NCBI RefSeq assembly: GCF_020164595.1
Contig: NZ_JAIQZE010000004.1
Coordinates: 165,232 to 229,231 of the forward strand
DNA: 64,000 nt
DNA from: Psychroflexus longus
GTDB lineage: Bacteria > Bacteroidota > Bacteroidia > Flavobacteriales > Flavobacteriaceae
Reading direction: 5' to 3'
In this document: piece after piece, positions 36,067 to 42,713 of the stretch
Layout of the letters: every line of letters starts with the position of its first letter
Position numbering within the stretch: the stretch's first letter is position 1
Program-made: the position numbers and the translations under genes
The notes under the pieces: model-generated
What the model was told of the DNA's origin: nothing
What the model saw: only the letters and a program-made list of their open reading frames with translations
Databases searched by the model: none

Positions 36067-37116
36067 TTATTCACCATCGTCATTATTCTGAATATTATTC
36101 ATTGTTTCTTTATACATCAAAATTATCTCTTTTAAGGTGTTGATCACATATTCATTTTTTGGCTCTATTTGTTTCCAATAGCTTAATCTTCCTAGTATCC
36201 TATCTACATAAAAAATATCATTATATCGTTTCACTTGATCCAAGATCCCAAACTTCAATATATAGTGAGCTTGCTGTTTGATTTCTCGTCTAAGATCTTT
36301 TGGAAGTCTTATAGAGTCTTTTTTTACAACAACCCCTGTTATAAGCTTTCTTTGATTTTCCGAGTATTCTATTGTTTTATCAGGATTTAAGGAGAAACCT
36401 TCATCTTGAATATTCATCGCTACTAATATTCTAAAATCAGATGGAATTGCATCTCCAGAAAAAACCAAATCGTCAGCATACCTTGAATAAATTAACTGAT
36501 TATTACTTGCAAATTTAAAAAGCCTTTTGTCGAGATTAGAAAGGATAATATTACTTATTAGCGGACTTGATGCGGCTCCTTGTGGTAGTTGTTCTTTTAA
36601 GCAACAGAGCTTACTTAAATAATACGTAACCTCTTTATTGTAACCTAATCTTTTAAAAAGTTCTCGAACTCTGGGTATTTTAATTGAAGGAAAAAAATCT
36701 TTCAAATCAATTTTAAGCATTTCACTTGACCCAATATGCAACTTAGCATTTTGAGCAATATTCTTTCCTTTTACATAGGCATATGCTGAAGGATGTATTT
36801 CAAAACAAGAGAGTATATGTTTTGCTATCCATTGCTGTACTTCTAAGAGTGATTTATAGGGTGTGACTATATCTCGGTAACCACCTTTCCTTTTTGGAAT
36901 TTTAAATTCTCTATAAAAACTAGATGGTGATTGAACCATACTTGTTAGGACTCCAATTTTTAAACCAAGTAATTGAGATAAATGCTTTGTGTCTATAATA
37001 ACCGGAACCTTGTTTTTAAAGGCACTTTCAACATATTGCATTCTTTCAATTTTCTCAATTTTTGAGAGATTTGAAGTTTCTATAGTTTTTTTCCAGTCAT
37101 TTATAGTATAGCTCAA
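36067..37116 (-). CDS. Retron reverse transcriptase
   Basis: A 349-residue reverse transcriptase of the retron type. Visible motifs: FKIPKRKGGYRDIVTPYK (RT1), the retron-specific NAxxH as NAKLH (about residues 119-123), DLKDFFPSI (RT3), LPQGAASSPLISN (RT4), catalytic YSRYADDLVFSG (RT5; Asp-Asp), and KLITGVVV, which corresponds to the region-Y VTG motif with Ile for Val. It should reverse transcribe the msd part of the RNA encoded just upstream into branched msDNA. Downstream of the RNA and the two effector genes on the same strand, it completes a tripartite anti-phage unit. Confidence 0.9.
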   Translation of the reverse strand: MSYTINDWKKTIETSNLSKIEKIERMQYVESAFKNKVPVIIDTKHLSQLLGLKIGVLTSMVQSPSSFYREFKIPKRKGGYRDIVTPYKSLLEVQQWIAKHILSCFEIHPSAYAYVKGKNIAQNAKLHIGSSEMLKIDLKDFFPSIKIPRVRELFKRLGYNKEVTYYLSKLCCLKEQLPQGAASSPLISNIILSNLDKRLFKFASNNQLIYSRYADDLVFSGDAIPSDFRILVAMNIQDEGFSLNPDKTIEYSENQRKLITGVVVKKDSIRLPKDLRREIKQQAHYILKFGILDQVKRYNDIFYVDRILGRLSYWKQIEPKNEYVINTLKEIILMYKETMNNIQNNDDGE

Positions 37117-37127
37117 AACTTAAATTT

Positions 37128-37305
37128 AAAGAGAAGAAGAATTACACAATAATTCATAAAATAGAAATCCATTCTTTACAAATAATGAATTATTGTAACT
37201 GGAATCAATTTTCTGATTTCAGTTCTAACAAATCATTATAATGGATAAAACAGCCTTAACTGTACTGAGGCGACATCGCCTCATTTTCTAATTCCTCTTC
37301 TCTTT
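37128..37305 (-). ncRNA. Retron msr-msd RNA
   Basis: On the minus strand, between the wHTH and RT genes. The ends form the a1/a2 repeat: a1 AAAGAGAAGAGGAATTA (37305-37289) pairs with a2 TAATTCTTCTTCTCTTT (37144-37128) over 17 bases with one G.U. A G follows a1 directly (a candidate branching G). Next is an msr hairpin GAGGCGA-TG-TCGCCTC (37282-37267), then a shorter stem-loop near 37226-37201 (ACTGAAATCA/TGATTCCAGT, one mismatch). Last is a long msd hairpin with perfect 12-bp arms ACAATAATTCAT/ATGAATTATTGT (37196-37185 with 37157-37146). a2 ends 11 bases before the RT start. Order and structures are those expected of a retron. The exact msDNA ends are not determinable. Confidence 0.85.
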
Positions 37306-37309
37306 TTTT

Positions 37310-37591
37310 TTATATATATGGTTTGTTAATTCCAGTTTGTTCACCTTTCATATAAGATGGCTTCTCTTTTTCTTTCTTTAACAACTTATTTTTTGAAACA
37401 AGCATTCTTTCTAAATTAAATTTTTTAATTATCAGCTTTCTTTCCCAATCAATCTCAATTAATCCAGTTTTAACAAGTGAATCTAGTTTCTCTGCCAAAT
37501 CATTAGGGTTATAGTAATCCTTAAAAAAAGAAATACGAATTTCATTCTTTTCTGTTTTAAGAAGATATTGCGTAAAGTCATTTCCATTCAT
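37310..37591 (-). CDS. Retron-associated small winged-helix-like protein
   Basis: A 93-residue protein if read from the ATG at 37591, which comes right after the PRTase stop. The frame is open upstream to 37759 and overlaps the PRTase C-terminal coding region, so a longer start (for example 37636) is possible. The core EIRISFFKDYYNPNDLAEKL, then DSLVKTGLIEID and KLIIKKFN have the helix-helix-wing pattern of a winged helix. Its stop lies 4 bases before a1 of the msr-msd RNA. Retron types with a phosphoribosyltransferase effector and a helix-turn-helix partner have been described (I recall type III), which this fits. Confidence 0.65.
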   Translation of the reverse strand: MNGNDFTQYLLKTEKNEIRISFFKDYYNPNDLAEKLDSLVKTGLIEIDWERKLIIKKFNLERMLVSKNKLLKKEKEKPSYMKGEQTGINKPYI

Positions 37592-37595
37592 TCTA

Positions 37596-38543
37596 CTATT
37601 GCATTCTATTAAACAAAGGTTTTCGAGATTTTCCATCACTATATCGATTCCACCAAAATATGGGAAAATTATTATTAGGTAAATTGAATCTATTCCATGC
37701 GAAGATAGCTTCTGATTTTCCATATCCAAGACTAAATTTTTCAAGTTTTTCAGGTTCAACTCCCTCGTATAGAATCTTCTCCATATTAACTATTTTTTTT
37801 CTTATACTTTTTCTTTCTAAATATGGCCAGATGGTTTTCGAAGCTTTATCCAATTCATAACAAACAGATATATTAGATTCTAAAGGTTTTAATAGTTTGA
37901 TACCAGTTTTCATGGCAGCCAGTGCAAAAAGGTTCAAGCTAAAATCTTTGCTCATATCACTAATCAGTTTCTTTAAATGTTGAATATTAGTTTTTGCAGT
38001 TCCACCAGTACCAATGAAGTCATCTACTAAAACAATATTTTTTAAATCTACTCCATTTCTTGGGAATCCATTTTTTTTAATACGCTTAATTCCGTAGTGA
38101 AAGTCTGGAAGTAGGTTATACTCTTGCCATTTTGGATTTATTTCAATGAGAATAGACTTTATAAAGTTCAAAATAATCTGAGATCCGTCAGGATAATTAT
38201 GTTTTCTAAAGCCAATAAGTAAAGTGTTATCGGGACTTAAATTCCAATCAGCAATACATTTTGTTAGTTTATTTTTAACATCTAACGCAGCATCTTCTTG
38301 AAATACATATTTGAAATTTTTCAATAAAGAGTATATTATTTTTTTACTTTTCAAATCATCATATTCTAACCATAAATTTTTTAACCCTTCATTATTTACT
38401 TCGTGACGCAACCACTTATTTTTATAATAGAGTTCACAAAGAGATTCGTAATCAAAATCCGAATAGTTAGACTGACACTCCAGAGATGCCGTGATTTTAT
38501 CTTTTTTCTTAATTTTAAAAATCTTTATAAACCAGCTAAACAT
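37596..38543 (-). CDS. Retron-associated phosphoribosyltransferase-like effector
   Basis: A 315-residue protein. The centre (about residues 165-200) holds the PRPP-binding loop of phosphoribosyltransferases, NIVLVDDFIGTGGTAKTN, with the two acidic residues and the GTGGTA turn intact. Upstream (about 100-130) are the strands before the loop (TLLIGFRKHNYPDGS). The N-terminus starts with an amphipathic/hydrophobic segment (MFSWFIKIFKI) and a helical region. The C-terminal tail (LGYGKSEAIFAWNRFNLPNN) is common in related defence PRTases. It is the first gene of the retron unit and probably the toxic effector that is held inactive by the RT-msDNA complex, as in other retrons. The biochemical reaction is unknown. 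Confidence 0.8.
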   Translation of the reverse strand: MFSWFIKIFKIKKKDKITASLECQSNYSDFDYESLCELYYKNKWLRHEVNNEGLKNLWLEYDDLKSKKIIYSLLKNFKYVFQEDAALDVKNKLTKCIADWNLSPDNTLLIGFRKHNYPDGSQIILNFIKSILIEINPKWQEYNLLPDFHYGIKRIKKNGFPRNGVDLKNIVLVDDFIGTGGTAKTNIQHLKKLISDMSKDFSLNLFALAAMKTGIKLLKPLESNISVCYELDKASKTIWPYLERKSIRKKIVNMEKILYEGVEPEKLEKFSLGYGKSEAIFAWNRFNLPNNNFPIFWWNRYSDGKSRKPLFNRMQ

Positions 38544-38555
38544 AGATTAAACGTG

Positions 38556-38732
38556 TTATTTGTTAATTCTTTTATAACCACCTTCCTGCTCCGCAACCAT
38601 CCCCAATTTCTGCTCAGCTTCACCAACTTTTACCTGCCCATTCATCAACATCGGCAATAACCAATCCCGTAATTTAGCGAGTTTTTTATTCTGTTTTCGG
38701 TTTCTTCTAATAGTTCTTCTATTTACAATCAT
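38556..38732 (-). pseudogene. 3' relic of a type I specificity gene (hsdS), copy 1
   Basis: A 58-codon frame ending at 38556 reads LRDWLLPMLMNGQVKVGEAE near its middle. This is the C-terminal signature of a large group of HsdS proteins (LRDWLLPMLMNGQV). Nothing of the recognition domains is left. The intact hsdS of this island (39944-41170) has a different C-terminus (LLDQAFNGKL), so the relic comes from another, lost system. Confidence 0.75.
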
Positions 38733-38740
38733 ATTTTTTT

Positions 38741-39031
38741 CTATAAGTAACTAAAAACATTATCGAAATTATCTACTTTGACTAAATAATGCGCTCCTTC
38801 ATTAGTGCTTTGTATTATGTATACAGCCACAGTGTCTTTTTCCTGATCTATTACATTTCCATTAGCAATTACAGTAAAAACTTTGTCTCTATTTTTAGAG
38901 TTAGGATTTCTAAATTTGACTTTTTTAATTTCAGGGAAGTCAATATCTGATATAGTTATCAAATCTCCATTCTCGATTGATTTAACAACATATTCATTAT
39001 CTCCTAATTTGACTAATTCTATTAATTCCAT
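38741..39031 (-). CDS. Small soluble protein in the defence island (96 aa)
   Basis: An unrecognised acidic protein with a strand-rich pattern (LIELVKLGDNEYVVKSIE; DKVFTVIANGNVI; DTVAVYIIQSTNEGAHYLVK). It has no signal peptide or membrane helix. It lies between two hsdS 3' relics, so it may have been the cargo or neighbour of an earlier restriction system. No function is proposed. Base usage is as AT-rich as its neighbours. Confidence 0.6.
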   Translation of the reverse strand: MELIELVKLGDNEYVVKSIENGDLITISDIDFPEIKKVKFRNPNSKNRDKVFTVIANGNVIDQEKDTVAVYIIQSTNEGAHYLVKVDNFDNVFSYL

Positions 39032-39094
39032 ATTTTTATTTTATTAAAATATAACTATGTGTCCACGAAAGTAAATAGTTTCTAAAAATTATTT

Positions 39095-39178
39095 TTAACT
39101 CTTTCCTTCCTCAGCTTCCCCAACCGTCACCTGCCCATTCATCAACATAGGAAATAAACATTCAATTTAATCTCTAAG
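39095..39178 (-). pseudogene. 3' relic of hsdS, copy 2
   Basis: A short stretch reading LRD-stop-IECLFPMLMNGQVTVGEAE, ending with TAA at 39095. It is a second, more decayed copy of the HsdS C-terminal signature, with one in-frame stop. It shares the 19-base block CCTGCCCATTCATCAACAT (plus strand) with copy 1, so the two form direct repeats about 500 bases apart around the 96-residue gene. Confidence 0.7.
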
Positions 39179-39183
39179 TTTTG

Positions 39184-39828
39184 TTATTCAAACCATCTCT
39201 CTAGCCTTCTTTTGGTTCTATCAAAAGGTATTCTTTCCCATTCTACTTCAAAACCATTCCAGAACACTCTTATTTTATCTCCCCCGTCACGATAAAGAAT
39301 AAACCTCATATCATCGTGTTGTATGTAAACATTATTGACATCATTATCATCTCTCATGTAATCTTTGTTATCATCTTTTACATTGTCAATTCTATTGAGT
39401 AGAGATACTGCTTCATCATACGGAATGTATTTAAATCCATAAGCCGTAGTCAATGTTCCCAATTTATTTCTATTTTTACCTATGAAGGCTAATAGCAATC
39501 CTTTTTTATTTAACTCACTGCAATTAAATGCTATTGATACTACACCAGCAGAGTCGTCGGAGGCTAAGCTTTCTGTTTCAAACTTAATTTCGCCACTTCC
39601 AACAGGACCTATTATATAGTCCATAATAAATTCTTTAGATCTGAACTGACTTACTTCTTTTGCTGTTTCTTTTACTGCAGCATCAGCTGCAAGAAACGTA
39701 ATAGCTGTGGCACCTGCAGCAATTCCTATGGCAGCGCCATCGCTTTGCGCTAGTGATTTATTTGACATTGTTATTAATAGACTAACTGCTATTATTAAGG
39801 TGAAAACTTTAGTTGAATTTAAACTCAT
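39184..39828 (-). CDS. Exported protein of unknown function (214 aa)
   Basis: An N-terminal signal peptide (STKVFTLIIAVSLLITMSNKSLA, cleaved near SLAQ) is followed by a small-residue hydrophobic stretch (AAIGIAAGATAITFLAADAA, about residues 31-50) and a soluble domain with DDSAGVVSIAF and AYGFKYIPYDEAV, then a Trp/Arg-rich end (WNGFEVEWERIPFDRTKRRL). I do not recognise the family. It sits between hsdS relics and the type I operon and may be a passenger rather than a defence gene. Confidence 0.65.
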   Translation of the reverse strand: MSLNSTKVFTLIIAVSLLITMSNKSLAQSDGAAIGIAAGATAITFLAADAAVKETAKEVSQFRSKEFIMDYIIGPVGSGEIKFETESLASDDSAGVVSIAFNCSELNKKGLLLAFIGKNRNKLGTLTTAYGFKYIPYDEAVSLLNRIDNVKDDNKDYMRDDNDVNNVYIQHDDMRFILYRDGGDKIRVFWNGFEVEWERIPFDRTKRRLERWFE

Positions 39829-39943
39829 TTTTAAATATTAATTGATTAGTATAAATGTTTGTAATTCTATCTGATCCCTCTAACATAGTCCCCCAATTCA
39901 TCATAAATTAGATTTTATAAATTTAGGTTATGCTATTCCTTAT

Positions 39944-41170
39944 TCACAACTTCCCATTAAAAGCCTGATCTAACAAACTCCTTTTTAAGGCTTTTAAATG
40001 ATCTACTTTTTGTGTTTGAGCTTCTAAGATATCTAATTGAATTCTCAATATACCGTCAATCCGTTCTGCTGAAAATAATTGATCCTTTCTTTCCAACATA
40101 GGTAATTGCATTGCCCTTACTTCTTTAAGCGTGACTCTTGGTCTTGTTGAACCTTGTGTTTTGCTTTTTAGTTGTTTTATAAAATATTCTGAGTTAATTC
40201 CTGCAACTACATAAGGTTTGTAATGTTTGCTTTCATCTATTCTAATTCTAATTATATCTGAAGAAATTACTCCTCTATTAATTCCTAAAACATCCTCAAC
40301 TATACAACATTTACCTAGAGGATCTCCAAGTTTAGTCATTACGATATCCCCTGAAACGTATGAGTGACTTGACAGAAACTCTGCTTTTTCTTCTGTTACA
40401 AATTTGATATTTTTCTCTTTGAAATTAAATCTATCAACATTTTGTAGTCTAATGATTGGATAACCTTGATCAACATACTCTGATGCTTTAAGGTTAGAGC
40501 CAAAAGGGCCACCGACCATATCCTTTTTAGGATTTTTACAAAAGCTCATTAAAGGTTTATTGAATTTCTCCAACTTCCCAAACTCCTCATCCAACACAGA
40601 TCCCATCAACGCCTGGGTATGCTCTATATTTTCTTCTAACAATCCAATGGCTTTATCTATTTTTTCAAATAAGTCATCTAATTTGGCAACAATACGTTGT
40701 TGTTCTGCTAATGAGTTAGGAAACCTAAATTTTATAGATCTTATTAACCCCATATTTAATCCTCTTCTATCGTTACCGCCTGCAAGTTTTCTAATATTTG
40801 AATATTGTGATTTTAAATAGTAAAAAAGAAATTTGGGAAATTGGATATTACGATTTTTAGGAATTATACCAACTAATGATTGATTGCATGTAGCTTCAAT
40901 TTTGAGCATTGCAACACTTCCTTTTGTTTTACCTTGACCATTTAATGCAATCATAATTATATCTGAAGGTAATAATCTAGCATTAGAATTATTTAAGCCT
41001 TTTTCATTTATATAATTATCGCATTCAGTAATTTCAATTCGATTAATATCACCACTAACTAACCAAGGAATATTTCCATCTTTATAGTATTCTGGTTTTG
41101 ACTTACTTGGTGTACCGCCGGTCTTTAGATCATATTCCTTACCTATATTAGTTTCAATCCAATTACCCAT
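39944..41170 (-). CDS. hsdS: Type I restriction-modification specificity subunit
   Basis: A 408-residue HsdS with two target recognition domains, each followed by a long conserved helix. TRD1 covers about residues 1-155 (IPWLVSGDIN, a family hallmark), helix 1 about 157-200 (LAEQQRIVAKLDDLFEKIDK). TRD2 covers about 205-350 and helix 2 about 350-400 (ERIDGILRIQLDILEAQTQK). It sets the DNA target of the HsdMS methylase and the HsdRMS nuclease. The ATG overlaps the hsdM end by 8 bases. TRD sequences cannot be translated into a recognition site by eye. Confidence 0.9.
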   Translation of the reverse strand: MGNWIETNIGKEYDLKTGGTPSKSKPEYYKDGNIPWLVSGDINRIEITECDNYINEKGLNNSNARLLPSDIIMIALNGQGKTKGSVAMLKIEATCNQSLVGIIPKNRNIQFPKFLFYYLKSQYSNIRKLAGGNDRRGLNMGLIRSIKFRFPNSLAEQQRIVAKLDDLFEKIDKAIGLLEENIEHTQALMGSVLDEEFGKLEKFNKPLMSFCKNPKKDMVGGPFGSNLKASEYVDQGYPIIRLQNVDRFNFKEKNIKFVTEEKAEFLSSHSYVSGDIVMTKLGDPLGKCCIVEDVLGINRGVISSDIIRIRIDESKHYKPYVVAGINSEYFIKQLKSKTQGSTRPRVTLKEVRAMQLPMLERKDQLFSAERIDGILRIQLDILEAQTQKVDHLKALKRSLLDQAFNGKL

Positions 41171-42689
41171 CTATCAAACTTTCAATTTGGTTCATTAATG
41201 TGTTTATTTCGGTATCGTTTTGCTTAATGGCTTTAAGTAAGTTCTGAGGGCTTTGGTGCACGACTTCAACTACTTTATGGGGGTTTTTAGCACTCAGGTC
41301 ATAGTCTTTAATGTCTGATATATTAACAGTCCAGTCGTTGCAAGACTTCTCGACTCCGCTCGAAGTGGCAGGGATTTTTAATTTAGCATTGGTGGCGTTA
41401 CGTTCTTCTGGATGATGAAATAAGTGAACAAACTCTTTGATATGTTCGTAAGTAATAGGTTTGTTTTTGGTGAGCTTGTAGGGTGGTGTGACGTCGTAAT
41501 ACCAAATATCGCTAGTCGCCCCGTTTCTGTCAAAATATAAAATATTGGTTTTTACACCACTATAGGGTAAAAACACCCCTGCCGGTAAACTCACAATCGT
41601 ATGGACATTGTAATTTTCCAATAAGGTCTGCTTGACTTTGGTAAACGCATTATTGGTTTGAAACAACACACCTTCCGGTACTACAATAGCTGCACGGCCT
41701 TCCAGTTTTAGCATTTTCATGAAATGCTGTAAAAACAGTATTTCTGTAGCGTTGCTTTCTACAGGGAAGTTTTGTTGGATTTGTTTCTTCTCTTTTCCAC
41801 CAAAAGGGGGATTAGCTAGGATCACATCATGTCGATCTTTTTCTTGATAGTCACGTATGTTTTGGGTGAGCGTATTCCCTCTAAATACATTTGGACTTTC
41901 TATACCATGCAAAATCATGTTCATCATGCCCATGACATAACCTAAACTGGTTTTTTCCATGCCAAAAAAGGTTTCACTTTGGAGAAACTCCCATTCTTTG
42001 GCAGAAAGTTTTTCCTTTTTACCATCTTGAACTAAATAGTCAAAGGCTTCTACCAAAAAGCCTCCAGAACCTATGGCTCCGTCATAAATGGTATCTCCAA
42101 CTTTAATACGAGTCGTTTCTACCATCGCTTTGATAATAGCTCTTGGGGTGTAAAACTCTCCAGAATTACCACCATCGCTTCCCATGCTCTTTAGCAAGTT
42201 TTCATAGACTTGGGAAAGCTCAAACAATTCATCACTACTCTGAAAATCTAAACGGTCAATAATATCCAGTATCTCACGTAGAGTATGTCCACTGGCTATG
42301 CGGTTGTCTAGGTACTCAAATATGGCTCCTATTTTATAGGTTAAAGATTTGGGATCATTTGTCGTGCTTTTAAAAGCTTGTAAATAGGGGAAGAGTGTTT
42401 TATTGACAAAATCTATCAAATCATCACCTGTCATTGCGCGCTTTACATCCAATTGTCCTTTCTCATCCTTAGGACAAGCCCAATGCTCCCATCTTAAATT
42501 CTTTCGCAAGACGTGTTTGTATTCAGTGCCTTCCAAGAAAGCTTCGTCTGCTTTGTTGTCCTCGTAATCATTTAAAAACTTGAGAAATAAAATCCAGGAG
42601 ATTTGTTCGGTGTAGTGCATCGCACCCGAGATCCCGTCGTCTCTACGAAGGATATCTGTAATGCGATCTATATTATTCTGTATACTCAT
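41163..42689 (-). CDS. hsdM: Type I restriction-modification methyltransferase subunit
   Basis: A 508-residue N6-adenine methyltransferase subunit. The N-terminal helical domain (about 1-135; DDGISGAMHYTEQISWILFL) is followed by the catalytic domain with GEFYTPRAIIKAMV, the AdoMet motif (DGAIGSGGFLVEAF) and the catalytic motif NPPFGGKE (about residues 294-301). The segment encoding PATSSGVEKS (about residues 440-450) coincides with a Flavobacteria-type palindromic repeat and looks like an in-frame insertion in a surface loop. Cotranscribed with hsdR (24 bases upstream) and hsdS (8-base overlap). Confidence 0.9.
   Translation of the reverse strand: MSIQNNIDRITDILRRDDGISGAMHYTEQISWILFLKFLNDYEDNKADEAFLEGTEYKHVLRKNLRWEHWACPKDEKGQLDVKRAMTGDDLIDFVNKTLFPYLQAFKSTTNDPKSLTYKIGAIFEYLDNRIASGHTLREILDIIDRLDFQSSDELFELSQVYENLLKSMGSDGGNSGEFYTPRAIIKAMVETTRIKVGDTIYDGAIGSGGFLVEAFDYLVQDGKKEKLSAKEWEFLQSETFFGMEKTSLGYVMGMMNMILHGIESPNVFRGNTLTQNIRDYQEKDRHDVILANPPFGGKEKKQIQQNFPVESNATEILFLQHFMKMLKLEGRAAIVVPEGVLFQTNNAFTKVKQTLLENYNVHTIVSLPAGVFLPYSGVKTNILYFDRNGATSDIWYYDVTPPYKLTKNKPITYEHIKEFVHLFHHPEERNATNAKLKIPATSSGVEKSCNDWTVNISDIKDYDLSAKNPHKVVEVVHQSPQNLLKAIKQNDTEINTLMNQIESLIDG
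41344..41369. repeat. Palindromic repeat inserted in frame in hsdM
   Basis: ACTTCTCGACTCCGCTCGAA followed by GTGG forms imperfect inverted arms around a short loop. Sequences of this kind are common dispersed intergenic repeats in Flavobacteria genomes, from general knowledge. Here it lies within the coding frame of hsdM without breaking it and is visibly richer in GC than its surroundings. Confidence 0.55.
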
Positions 42690-42713
42690 TTATGGTCTTG
42701 TTTTTGAGAGCAA

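Noticed and set aside
37266..37283. Hairpin TGAGGCGA/TCGCCTCA considered as terminator of the retron effector genes
   Set aside because: It lies between a1 and a2 in the msr position and has no U-tract directly after it, so it is better explained as part of the retron RNA.
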